Shown: positions 33,731 through 44,920, counted from the stretch's first letter. The stretch is 64,000 nt of DNA from Adiantum capillus-veneris (GCA_014529385.2 CM043955.1:145701140-145765139); one strand, 5' to 3'. Program-made: numbers and translations. Notes: a model not told the origin generated them from the sequence alone.

Positions 33731-35716
33731 ATGGTGTCTTCAAGTAAAAAACTATGGCAGGATCCGAACACTACAGAGATACTCCTAAAGCACTTGAATA
33801 CTCAAATTTTGAAGACCAAGTACACTCGCTTACTATAAAAAAATAATGGTTTGTTACATTTTGAACGCAATGCTAGGACACATGAGAGATTTATTCAAAT
33901 TTTGTTTTGTAACAAATTTATGGACTTTATCGACCCTAAAGTATTTTTTCAAACAATGATAAATGATTTTCACATTAACAAAGACTTGTCTAAAATGCGT
34001 TTTTGTTTTGGCTGGAAATATACAAAGAACCTTAACCATACTCTTTACAAACCAACTTCGGTTTTTGCTAAAGAGTTTGATGAAACACAACCATGTGGAT
34101 GCTTAACTCATAAACGGTTTTCCAAGTTTTTAATTGACTTTGAACCCTTTTAAAAACATGTAATCACCACAGATCCTAACTTAGCCAGACATAATATATT
34201 TTAAGAATTTATCAAGAAGGGACTAAATTACATTCCGTTAGTACCTGTTAACCCTGTCTCAACAATAAAAGAACTTGGCAAATCCTGGAAATCTTTATAT
34301 ACCCTTTTTGGATGTGAGGACAATAAAGCACATCACAATCACATCCATAATTCAATTAATGAGACCTTTTCTTGGAAATTTCCTTTTCACAAACAAAAAC
34401 AAACTCCTTGGTATAAAAACACAGACTTGATGAATGAAATTCAATATGTTTTACAATAATTTTTTATCTATGGATTAGATAAATCAACACAAACTCTAGT
34501 GTTTATATGCAAAAAACTTATTCAGCTAGCAACACGAAGAAGATTGGAATCCCCTGAGTTCCATCCTCTCCCCTCAAATGAAGAAGAGATTTGTCAAGCC
34601 ATAGGTTCTTATACTCATGCTAAAAACACCATTAGAGTAATCTCTCCCATATCTTATGGGAAATCTAAAAATTCACAAAATGGACTTTAGATGGATCACT
34701 AATGCACACAATTGTGTTTTACTCCTACTACAACATTAGTCAATAAATTACTCAAGGGATTACTACAAGGATTTATTGAATACACCGAAATAATACATAA
34801 AAAGCTACACACTTTTTTTTGGGACACAAACCAATGGATATTGGATGATCAATGATCAATATGATTTTTTGATTAATCTACCAAAACAAATCACAAACAT
34901 TTATTCGTTTGACATAACATCTTGTTATGAGGCTATTCCCCATAAAGGCACACATGGATTACTTGAGCTACTTTCCAACATTGTTAAGCTCATTAACACT
35001 ATGAGATATCATGGTTTTATAAAATACCGCAAGCAGATTGTGTTTACAAAAAAGAAAAACGAGGTGGTTTGGACATTTGAGTATTCACACAATATTAATG
35101 AATTTTTTCTTGACAATTGTTTTACAAAATTAGGCGAACACATTTATCACCAAGAAAAAGGTATACCAATGGGATATAATTGTTCTCCATTATGGTGTAA
35201 TTTGTACTTGGCATGGTTTGAAATTGAATACATCGAAAAGATATCTCGTCTTAAACGATATGATATAATGAAACCCTTTTTATATTCATGGAGATATATG
35301 GATGACTTATTGTTTACCAATAATCCCTTTATTTCACAATGTCTTGACCACAAAAAACCCTTGTCCCATGAGGACGCCTTTACAATTTATCCTTTAGACA
35401 TTATTGGGATCAAAGCCACACACAAGGGACACCAAGTCACATATTTGAATACTTATATCCAATTATGTGAACCATTAGAAGGGGAGAGTTACAAACACCG
35501 CCCTGGAAAAAAGACAAAAAACCATGTCCTAATGTTTCATTTATTCATGTGACCAGTAATTGGCCAAGAAAGATGGCAATTAATGTGTACATATCACAAG
35601 TATTTTCCGTATTATACAATGCATCCCAAGAATCATACGCTGTTACAGACTTAAATAAACTCGTTTCTCACAAAGGAGCGTATTGCTACATGTATTACCA
35701 AATCGATTGAAGAAAC
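33731..35716 (+). pseudogene. PLE reverse transcriptase, unit D (most complete)
   Basis: The longest open run is 34845-35552. It covers IYSFDITSCYEAIPHKGTHG (motif A, catalytic Asp present), FFLDNCFTKLGEHIYHQEKG, IPMGYNCSPLWCNLYLAWFE (motif B) and SWRYMDDLLFTNN (motif C, both Asp present). The TYLNTYIQLCEP block follows. Upstream are PCGCLTHKRFSKFL and ATRRRLESPEFHPLPSNEEE. Breaks lie near 34150, 34203, 34620, 34720, 34850 and after 35480. The IPMG-N-PL pattern, the RY-DD box and the fingers KIHK point to a Penelope-like RT. No GIY-YIG nuclease follows in the unit's C-terminal part, judged from units A3 and B. Confidence 0.75.
35712..35716. repeat. Target-site duplication beside gypsy-1 5' LTR
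   Basis: GAAAC lies immediately before TGTAAGG. It pairs with AAAAC (minus strand) beside the 3' LTR at 6563-6567. Confidence 0.6.
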
Positions 35717-38700
35717 TGTAAGGTTTCCAGTTTCGAAAACCTTAAAGATTGTATAAAGCTTAATTAAATTGATATGTTTATCAAGAAAGCAATGTAAATA
35801 TGTCCGACCATGGGAAATATTGATATTTTTTTCAAGACTTTACTATGGTTAGAAATTTTCAGAATTGAATTTTGATAAAAACATACATAGTTATGGCCCC
35901 TGAAAGTTTACACTGTTGATTAAATTAATTAAATAAATTGTAAAGTTTTGGTGATCATTGCTATAAAAGACTTTTATCATAAAATCCCTAGATATTTACA
36001 AATATTTACAGATATTTTCAAAATTAATCATGAAAAGGGTATAAAAAAAAAACAGGGTGAATTTGGTGCATCGGGGGGTTGTGTGGAGCAGTCATGAACC
36101 CCTCTTCACAGTTGAACACAGACTCAAAGTCCTGACAGATTTCTCTTGCGTATAAGAGAACACCTCTCAAAAATTACTTAGAGAGCAAAAACTCTTTGTA
36201 ATTAATTGAGGTAATTAATCTAATTTTGGTTAATTAAAAAAATAACTTAAGTTTTGATTAAATTTTCCTAATTAAACTATTAATTAAGGAGATTAAACAT
36301 TTTCTATTATTAATTACTCTCTAAATTATCATTAGATTGTTGATTACTAATTTCTTAAGCTTGATCAATAATCTAGTTAATTAATTAATGCATATTAAGC
36401 TGAAAATGATTAATTTAAGGTAGATTTATGAAGAAAAATAAATTTTTAAGCTTATATAATCAAAGTATAATTTTTAAAGCTTGGTTATACTATGTAGAGG
36501 GTAGGGGAATTAGATCTTAATTTTTTGAGTAATCTACCTAATTAGTTAGGCACAAATTAATTATTTTTAATCATAAAATGAAGGGAAAATTAGTTAACAC
36601 ACTCAGATAATTACATCGTAATTATCAGAGCTAGGAAACCTTGTCAAGTCATTAGGCCATGCACAAAAAAGTTAGTTTATCTAATTAATTAGGTCAAAAT
36701 TGTTTGTTTTTGAGGTTAAATTAAAGGGGAAAATTAGATAAATCACTTAGATAATTATAGAGTAATTATTAGAGCTAGAAAAGACTGTTCAAAGCCAGAA
36801 TAATTAGGCCATGCACAAAAAATTAATTTAGCTAATTAATTAGGCTAAATTATCTATTTTTAAGCATAAATTAAAGAGGAAAATTAGTTATACTACCTAG
36901 ATAACTATACAATAATTGTAAAAGCTAGAAAACAATGTTAGAAAGCTAGGATAATTAGGCCATGCATAGAAAATTAGTTTAACTAATTAGCTTAGCTAAT
37001 ATTGTCTGATTTGGACCATGAATTGATAAGGAAAATTAGCAAATTAATTTACAGAACTACATAGTAACTACCAGAGATAGAAAATAAAATTAAAAAGTCA
37101 AGATAATTACCTTAAGGCTAGAAAATTACTATAGATATTTATCTAAGTCAAACTATACTTTTTTTAGCTGAAAATTAAATATGAAAATTAGATAATTTAG
37201 TTGGAAAATTAAAAGATAATTAGTAGAGATCAAAAATATCATGTCTACTTGTGATAATTATACCATAGTTAATTAGTCAGTTTAGAAAATTATAATAAAT
37301 TGACCAAAAGTCCTACTTTTAGCAAAAGACTAATTAAAATAAATAGACCTTGCGGTCAAAAGTTTCTAGGAAAATTAAAGTAAGTATAAACCAGTGATAT
37401 AAAGTTGAAAAAATAAAATCTTTAAGAGAAAATAAATAGAATAAATATTAAGAAGATTCCAAGCTTTAAATTCGATAGGAAAATTCGGAAAAAGATAAAA
37501 AAAATTATAAGAAAATTAGGAGAGCTTAGAAAACCCTTAAGGAAGGTTTGGTATCATCTCTATATAGGTAAATAAGAATTTACTAGGTCAATAATTTACC
37601 AATTAAGACTAAAAATTTGACCTTGAATAGGTTAAGGTTGAATACAAAGGTTAAGTCTAGCTTTTGGATAATTTACCTAATGATTAGACGTCCTTTTTTA
37701 TAAGGATAAGAAGTTATGGCACCTATAAGGTACCAGGCCAATCTTACATCTGATGATAAGGACAAAGCTCCAAAAAGAACTAGAGCGTTTCACGACGACG
37801 AAGTCGAGCCGAGTAGTAGGCCTACAAATGAGAGTGTACAGGTCCCGATGCTACAAAAAATGCCAGATCAGTCCCAGGTGGGTCTTCATTATAATTAAGT
37901 TTAAATAATTCAAGTTTTTCTTAAGTATTAACATTGCATACGAAAAAGAGGAGTAAGGAATTAGGAAAGGTGAAATTGATTTAAAAATGGAAGGCATCTT
38001 CCAAAAAATCAACGTGCATTTTTTTATGAAGTAGGAAATAATTGTTTGGATTAAGGCTGGTTGAATTAGGAAAGATATGATTGATCATCTTGTCTCAAGA
38101 CACCTCCGACTCCTTGATATATTTTGATTAATAATGATGGCTTTCCAACCACGGATACGGGTATCCCCATGAACGATGAGTTTTTACTCCGTGTCATGTC
38201 TTGATGTCTCTAAGGATACCGTTTTTATCCTAGAGGAGCTGCCCGGTTGTATGGGCAATTGGTTTGGTGTATGGACACCCCGAACCTTGGGTGGGGGTTT
38301 ATCCACTCCGGATTGTGAATAAGGAATGGGTGCCGGCTTTTTACCCTTAGGTTGTCTTGAGACAAGAAGAGTATTGGTCATGGTTATTATGGACAATGTT
38401 TTGATTGACAATACCCTGTCTTAAGTTTAAAGATGTTTGTTTGCTAAAAGAATGTTTTCAAAACTGCTGTCAACGGTTGTTTTAATGAATAACTGCTATG
38501 AAAGATAAAAGGAATCATTATTTTAATTGTGATAAGAATGTGGTAGTAATTAAATAACAAAGTATCAGGTGTGAATGCGGGGTGGTAAGTGGGGATTGAC
38601 TAAGGTTGTCAATCATGGATGGGTGGACCTGATTAGTCAAGTAATTGTCCATTCCCGTGCACTAAAAACGTCTAGAAAACTTCTCCACCTAGAAGAGGAG

Positions 38701-39000
38701 TCCACCAGTGGCTGTGTCCTCACACATGTTAGGGGGAAAAAAGCATTGGTTGAGGATACCTTAGCCCAAATTGTGAAAGTTATCGGGCCGAAATAGTTTT
38801 AGAATTTTCAAAATAAAGTTGTCCCGTTTCCATTGCAAGACAAGACTAGGTCTTCGTTTAGGGCTATATACCCAAGCCATTGTCCATGGTAAAGGTCTAT
38901 TCCCTGGATTTTTCTTGTTTAGAGAGTTTGACTTTTATTAGACCTGGAGACCTGTCAAGGATCCCATCCCACTTTGGTGTCGGTGAAGGGAGATTTCACA
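35717..39000 (+). mobile_element. gypsy-1 5' LTR (3.3 kb)
   Basis: It starts TGTAAGGTTTCCAG and ends GGAGATTTCACA, with an initiator-Met primer site 2 nt downstream. It is the inverted partner of 6568-10439. The AT-rich middle holds the same 150-165 bp tandem units. Compared with its partner it lacks several hundred bases near 36060-36130 and differs by many substitutions and small indels, so the insertion is old. ORFs at 37716-37898 and 38184-38411 have mirror images in the other LTR and no known product. Confidence 0.85.
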
Positions 39001-39002
39001 AG

Positions 39003-39014
39003 TGGTATCAGAGC
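39003..39014 (+). other. gypsy-1 primer binding site
   Basis: TGGTATCAGAGC is complementary to the 3' end of plant initiator-Met tRNA and lies two bases after the LTR, where minus-strand DNA synthesis starts. Confidence 0.9.
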
Positions 39015-39182
39015 GTGTGTTAATTAAAGTCTTGGACCTAGGGAGTTTAAGGTGTTTGGTTGAAATAAGTGATCTTTGATAAATTCAATTAAAGAGGTAT
39101 TTAATAGAAAATAGATAGAGAAAGAAAGAGAGAATTATCCCCATCTTTCCAGGAAGATTCCCATCAGGCCTATCACAAATCC

Positions 39183-39620
39183 ATGGATTTTAACATTAGA
39201 TTTATGAAGGCTTGTCTATCCCGATACTATTCAATGCAAAAACGCGTGATGAAATGGCTAGATAAGAGATTTTCTCCTTCCACTTGGAGGATCAAGTGGT
39301 TAGGATCTGGTGGAATTTTCTTCATTAATGCGGGAGAGTTAGAAGGTTTAGAACTAAATAAGAAGAGACTCAAATGGGCCGAAGATATTCAAGTGATTGA
39401 AGTATACTTTTTCATTGGGATGGAGAATCCAGAGGAAACCCTTGTAATAGATGATGTCCAAGTATCACAAAAGCAGTGGGTGTTTGATCAGGTGTCTAAA
39501 TTAATTTACCCAGGTAGATTTAGGTCCATAGGTGTAGGCCCGAGTTTTAGAGGACCAAAAGATGTTGTATATTTTGATCCTTTATCTGATCCATCCAAAG
39601 TCCACAAGATTCTAGTATAG
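39183..39620 (+). CDS. gypsy-1 first ORF, upstream of gag, unknown function
   Basis: The 145-aa protein begins with a true ATG 168 bases after the primer site. It has a basic N-terminus (KACLSRYYSMQKRVMKWLDK), a core GIFFINAGELEGLEL-KKRLKWAEDIQVIEVYF, and a C-terminal VVYFDPL segment. The core aligns with the ORF in the same place in gypsy-2 (57767-58282), where it reads GVYYINARKLG, KKIRWGEELRVVEIFY and LVYYPL. I recognise no known domain. The frame is uninterrupted although the surrounding element is old and rearranged. About 230 bp further on, gypsy-1 sequence can no longer be followed; gag and pol are not seen. Confidence 0.6.
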   Translation: MDFNIRFMKACLSRYYSMQKRVMKWLDKRFSPSTWRIKWLGSGGIFFINAGELEGLELNKKRLKWAEDIQVIEVYFFIGMENPEETLVIDDVQVSQKQWVFDQVSKLIYPGRFRSIGVGPSFRGPKDVVYFDPLSDPSKVHKILV

Positions 39621-40059
39621 GATTGTTGTCACCCTTGTACATAGTAGGATATTCATGGATTGTATTAACTCTTGTACATACTATGGTTTTCAAAGTATGT
39701 TATAAGTAGTTTTGTTTATGGTTTGGCAATTGTCTTCATCCTGTGTGCAAATTTTTTTAGTATGAGATAAGTTAAAAGCATAAGTAAGAGAGATTTTTAT
39801 CTAATACTAAAATTCCACTAATTCAGTCTCAAGAAAATACTCGCATAAATAGCCTTTACACTGTTATTCGAGAGAAAAAATTACTACTAAAGCAAGTTCA
39901 ACTCCCTACCTTCAAGGGAGAGGGACCCAATTTAGAGTCAGATAGGGGTGTTCTTGCCTCTTCCTCTAGTGTAGCTACGATATTTCCCTCAATTAGAGGA
40001 AGAGATAGGTGTCAAAAAAGAAGTAAAAGATTTGGGAGTAGCAAGGGATTTGGGTCTTT
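39621..40059. other. Junction region without a gene
   Basis: This lies between the gypsy-1 5' part and the N-terminal homologue. The far end of the inferred inversion should fall here or slightly beyond. I see no ORF with recognisable similarity and no repeat. Confidence 0.4.
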
Positions 40060-41247
40060 TTAGTGAAGGGGAGTCATCTTCATCAATACAAGGCTTGGGA
40101 AAGCTAGTGATAATTTTACCCCTTTGTAATTGGCATAAGTGGTGAGATAAATCCCAGGTTCATCAGACTTCGGTTCTTTCAAGATATCCAACATTAGCCC
40201 TCGAAAGATGTCGAAAGCTATTTGAGCAATAACTACTTGTTTGGCCTGGCCACCCAACCAAGAACAAATAAGGGAGAGATGAAAGTCTACCAGTGTCTTA
40301 GGGAAGAGAAAGTCAAGATGGTTGAGAATAAAAAAAATAGCATGGTCAAACCACATGATACTGGATTTGCATGAAGCCTTAGGGTCAAGAAACTTGCAGG
40401 CGCCTTTGACATAGGGTCGAAAAACATTCCAAATGGATTCTGTGTAGAAATTTGGGTTACTTTTGGCAAACTCCATGTTCCCCTTTGTTTGAATGTAAAG
40501 GCCTGTATTAGAAGGGCATTTGGAATGATCGATGAGGTTGAGGTTGAAGGGGGCTTTAATGAGTTCCCCTTTGTCAAGGAACTGTCCACCTTTTAAAATT
40601 TTGAGTTTGCGGCCCTCTACAGTAGAGGAAGGGAGATTAGCCAGGTAGACCCAGGTTTCACTAAGAATAGGTCCTATAAAGGCTTTGTTAGGTAAGACCC
40701 AGAGTTGGTGGTCAACCCCAAAAGTCAATTTCAATATGCCTAACATGTAGGAAAGGAAAAACTTTGGAGATTTTTGGTACCATTTCTAAGAGATTAGAGT
40801 CATTGAGGGAAAAACAAAGATTACTCTGAAATTTCCTTGACAACTTCCAAAGTCGCACTATCCCTACAAAAGATACCACCTGTTTGAGGGATAGCTGGAG
40901 TATCTATGGTGCTGATAAAAAAAGGATTGAGGCCACATAGTTTTTTTCAAAAAGTTGGATAGGTCAGCTCCTGAGGAAGAGAATAGGGAAAGTTCATGTT
41001 GATATTGTACAAAAAGTATAGGAAGTTGAGCTATGTACTAGGAAATATGATTAACGCCATCTTTGGAGTCCTTGTCCAAGGTAGCCAAAACTTTGACCCA
41101 ATCATTGAAAGACAACATATGTAAAATAGACATTTTTTTGTCTATGTTAAGAGCCGAGTCATATATTAGTTGGGAAGCATCCAAGCTGCTAATACATCTC
41201 AGATGCAGAGATGTTGCCACATAAAGGGGCTCAGAGGATAATTCCAA
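40060..41247 (-). pseudogene. Diverged homologue of the PLE N-terminal region
   Basis: Two minus-strand open stretches (41247-41038 and 40746-40060) are separated by stops. The longer encodes SIWNVFRPYVKGACKFLDP, then KASCKSSIMWFDHAIFFILN, then WLGGQAKQVVIAQIAFDIFRGLML. This aligns over its length with NCWNSYRPFLKC-CKRVDPNSSCASSIIWFDQ and the following WVASFPSHAVIIYYHFHENMLEAAKGLVL of the PLE units. The upstream stretch (SFNDWVKVLATLDKDS) parallels SVNEWLSLLIPFRKEKE. It is too different to be another copy of the same family. It may be from a second PLE family or a related gene; no RT follows it here. Confidence 0.55.
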
Positions 41248-41279
41248 GCCTTGCGAGAGAGCAAGGGTCTAAAATATAT

Positions 41280-42615
41280 AAAATATTTAGTGTGGCTATA
41301 ACAGCTTCTTGTAGTAAGTAACACAATTTTTGCCTTTTTTAGCTAGGAAGGGTCGAGTTCTAACTGCTAGGGCCTTTTTTGGAGTGTGGCCTTTTAAGTA
41401 AAATTTAATCTACTCTAGAATCCTTGTATGATTCTCAAGGTTGTAATTCACTCTCATGCGGGTTGTGATTCTATAGTGTTTGTGTTCCTGAAAAGGAAAT
41501 ATATAAATATGATTAGTCTTGTAGATTGGGCATGCACTCCATAAATCGGCAAAGTCAGAGACTATGATAGCCGTGAGCAAGAAACCAGAAATTTAATCTA
41601 TGAAGGACCACCTAACACCAGTCAACCAATCAAGGTATTACAGACTGTGAGTCCAACTTAGAGCTAAGTCTCAAAACAATTTTCTAAAGCCAGCATCCCG
41701 ATTTCCCCATAAAAATGGAAAAAAACTTATGTTTAGGACGTGTGTGTAGCTGTTTTAACATAAATACAAACACATAATTGAACTTTTACATTCAAAAGAC
41801 AGCTAGCTCCAGAGGAATGGAAATGAAAAGTAAAAAAACAACTCAGTCTTAGAATTATTTATGTACAATTCTTATAAGAATGAAGCCTCATTCTAGTATA
41901 CGGTTATCAGAATTACTTCCTTTGCAGTAGTTGTATGTGTAATCATGTGTGGATAGCTGCTTTTAGCCAAAAAAAACCTCCAAGATCAGATAGAGTCCTA
42001 CTTGCATCCATCCAAACAAGACAACAGATATGTTAACCTTGGATGTGTTTTTTCGGTATCAATGCACTATACCAGTTGTTATCCATATCCATCTCTTAAC
42101 TTTTTAAAAAAACTTACAAGCTTAGTCCAAAGTATTTATGTTGTTTTTCTAAAAGGTTTTATTATCCCAAAGTTTATTTACTACTTTAATCTTAACTAGA
42201 GGGCCATACCCCCTTCTACTCCAAGTGGTATGCTCCCCCCAAAAAACAAAATTCTTGAGTTTTTATCTACCAGATTAATGAGGCTCGTCTGTAATAGATG
42301 CCTGAATATGATTAACGAGTTCAAGCTTGTTGTTGAATATTTAGAACTGATAATGTTTATGTTAAAATGGAATCCAATCCTTCTTAATTTTATAAGTCAC
42401 AATCTCATAACAAGCCAAGTGGTCGAGACCTTTTGTGGTATCCTAGCCCGTCCAATTATCAAACCAAAAAACAAGGGTAAGTTGTGAATGCAAATGGTGT
42501 ATTGCATTATCTTGACCAATCAATTAATATCAATCAGATCCATACATGGAATGCAATCAGCGGGCTGTATTCCCCCCAAGGTCGCTATCATTTATAAAAA
42601 CATGCAACATCAACG
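41280..42615. other. Region without recognisable genes
   Basis: AT-rich sequence holds a few short ORFs (42002-42199, 42230-42487) that resemble nothing known and have no supporting context. No terminal repeats or copies elsewhere in the window were found. Confidence 0.4.
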
Positions 42616-42619
42616 TGTA

Positions 42620-43157
42620 GCTGGGCAAAAAACGATCCAGAAATTCACTACACCAACCCAAATGGAGGGTTTTACTAGATTTTATAAGCAACAGTTATCG
42701 TGATACCAAGTCACAATGATAGTACCAAGTGTAAGAACCAATAAACATCCGGGGTATACCCTGGATGTTTAATGGAGGGTTTTACTAGATTTTATAAGCG
42801 ACAGTTATCGTGATACCAAGTTACAGCGACAGTACCAAGCGTAAGAACCAATAAACATCCGGGGTATACCCCCCATCACCAAGCACCATTATGTACCGAC
42901 AGTGACAGTACCATATGCAAGAACCAATTACCATCCGGGGTATACCCTTCCATCCAAAGCTCCATTATGCATCGATAGGATGCTTACCTTCCCCATGGGC
43001 AAAAGAAACCACCACAAAGTTCAGTAAGCCAACCCACACCGTAGGGTTTATCAGAATATGTAAGCAAGAGGATACCTTCTTATTGGGCAAAAGAAACCAC
43101 GACAAAGTTCAATAAGCTAACCCACATAGTAGGATTTACCAGAGTTGGTAAGCGACA
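42620..43157. repeat. Tandem repeats upstream of the Tat-like LTR
   Basis: One unit of 110 bp starting 'atggagggttttactagatt' occurs at 42661 and 42771, with a third partial copy near 42895. All carry 'catccggggtatacc'. A second unit of about 75 bp with 'gggcaaaagaaaccac' and 'aagttca(g/a)taag' occurs at about 43000 and 43085. The two unit types share the 'ggtttac/tcagag...taagc' part. They stop right at the LTR start, so they may be the 3' internal region of a related element. Confidence 0.75.
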
Positions 43158-43159
43158 TG

Positions 43160-43689
43160 TGTTAATCCTCATGGCTCACGGACACCCTATCACCTACAAC
43201 GGACGTTGTATTATTTACGTGGTAGAGTCAGGTACCGGGCTTGTCGGTCCAATAGGAAAAGGGTAAGGGTGATCGCCGATGAGAGGTGCACTCTAATTGG
43301 AACATTCAAGGGATTAGTTGGCTAAGCATGGGTGCCCAAGTGTGAATGGGACGTGCTCATATAAAAGTCAACTAAACCTAAAATTCACTCATTCTTTCAT
43401 TTGTGCAATTGAAGAGTGCTCTTGCTCCATCTCTCTCTTCTTCTTCTTCATCTCCTTGTGTGTGTATGTACGCATGAGAGAGAGAGTGTGTGTGTGAGAG
43501 TGTGTGCGATCGAGCATTGCGACGGCAGCGAGGAATCCTCCACGACGGCAAGCGTAGAGCGGTGAATGACACACCATCGCCATCTTTGAGCTCATTAGTT
43601 TAGGCTTGTTGTGTGCTTGGAGCCATTTGTGGCTCGCACACGGTGTATCAGCAAGTTCCTTGCATTGACACGTGTAACATAAGCGCACA
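43160..43689 (+). mobile_element. Tat/Athila-like LTR, left copy
   Basis: It starts TGTTAATCCTCATGG and ends TAAGCGCACA, followed after four bases by a TGGCGCC-type primer site. An inverted copy lies at 62286-62903. A (GA/GT)n patch at 43478-43507 matches a much longer (AC)n/(CT)n patch in the right copy. The ORF shadows here are not genes. Confidence 0.75.
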
Positions 43690-43693
43690 TTTT

Positions 43694-43711
43694 TGGCGCC
43701 GCTGCCCGGGA
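43694..43711 (+). other. Primer binding site of the Tat-like element
   Basis: TGGCGCCGCTGCCCGGGA resembles the TGGCGCCGTTGCCGGGGA type used by many Tat/Athila-group plant gypsy elements. The inverted right copy at 62264-62281 is more changed. Confidence 0.7.
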
Positions 43712-44290
43712 ATGCCATACACTAAGCTTGAATGGTACTCTGTGCTTCTTTTATGGTGCAATTTCAATTGTAGGAAAGGTATGGAAGGAGGGTGTGTGTG
43801 TTGAGAAGAAGGATTTTGTGTTACTACTGTGTTTTTTTTTTGTTAATGGAGTTTTCAAAGGTACTGTGTTTTTTCTCTCTGTAAGGTGTTAGTATTAAGG
43901 TTGTTAGTTCTATGCAATGTAATGTACAGTAAGTAGGAAGTAGATCTATGATGAGAGCTAATAGAGTGTGTTAGTGTGTAACAGTAGGTGTATTAGTTGG
44001 AAGTAGGTAGGTAGAGTGTGTGTGTGCTCTCGCGATCCTTTTTTTAAAAATTAAAAATTAACTTTTGAAAAAAATGAAAAAAAAAATTAAAGATAGGACC
44101 GAGATTGGGAATATCTCCCAGACCCAAGCTCAAGCTCACGCTCAGGCTTAGGCATCTATCGCCCTTTAAAATTACGAATTTTAGCTTCACACATAGCTAA
44201 AAATCAATTTTTTGAGGACTAACGAAGCTTCATGTGATCGAACGTTGTGCTGTAAAGCACACCGCGACCCTCTAAGTGATATGCTCATTT
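43712..44290 (+). mobile_element. Leader of the Tat-like element, left arm
   Basis: This is the non-coding leader between primer site and gag-like ORF. Much of it is repeated in reverse at 61716-62263, including the 'ctcaagctcacgctcaggctt' patch and 'tgtgctgtaaagcacac'. The latter is a small perfect-stemmed hairpin. Similarity between arms ends near 44275. Confidence 0.65.
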
Positions 44291-44434
44291 TGAGCTATCA
44301 TACACTTTAATCAAAAAATCGATCATTCAAAAATATTAAAAAACGTAAAAAACACGAGTGAAAACGGACGCTTAAAAAAGTAAGCGGTTAACATTCGAGG
44401 TTATTCGTCGGCACCTGTAGGGTGCCAAAGGCAC

Positions 44435-44920
44435 ATGCATCTGTGCTCTGGTCGTGTGCTAGAGACGGAGCAACTAGAGAGAATTTTGACTTACGCGAGT
44501 TCTCAATATCTACCTAGTTTAGGTTCTGGGCTCTCGGCGGGGACCCAAGGTAGTACAAACCAAGATCCGAATATAGAGGCTAGTGACTCTTCCTCTGACT
44601 ACGACGTCATGGAGGGTTTCTCAATGCCTAATATCGATTGCTCAAGCCAAGACATGCATGCCATGGGCCCGCGGTCCCGGCCGAGCGTGCTTAGCCACTT
44701 GAAGGAAACCTTTAGTAGAGCAACTCGCTCCGAACATGGAGCTAATGATGTAAATGAGGGGGGTGGGGAAGTAAATTCTCCATTCATGACCAACGTAGAG
44801 CCTATGCCCTTAGAGAATGTGCACGTGAATACTTCATTCACTGCACCTCCTGACTCTTCACAGTTATTTCCCTCCGAGGTCATATTACCTGATGGTAGAA
44901 GCCTTACCGAAGTGAAATAG
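44435..44920 (+). pseudogene. gag-like ORF of the Tat-like element, first part
   Basis: The frame of 161 codons ends in TAG at 44918. It starts MHLCSGRVLETEQLERILTY and is rich in Ser, Pro, Asp and Glu. There is a second open part at 45010-45462. Its place after LTR, primer site and leader suggests the N-terminal part of gag, but I do not recognise a domain. The real start may be elsewhere. Confidence 0.45.

Larger units (their letters stand above)
33125..35716 (+). mobile_element. PLE unit D, cut on both sides
   Basis: It begins inside the N-terminal coding region right after copia-1. It ends at GAAAC in the last part of the RT, where the 5' LTR of gypsy-1 starts. The missing end matches the minus-strand remnant at 6567, so D and A3 look like two halves of one unit. 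It has the best-preserved RT core in the window. Confidence 0.75.

Noticed and set aside
42002-42703. Three short plus-strand ORFs as a possible host gene
   Set aside because: There are no recognisable domains or convincing splice context, and the ORFs run into tandem repeat sequence.
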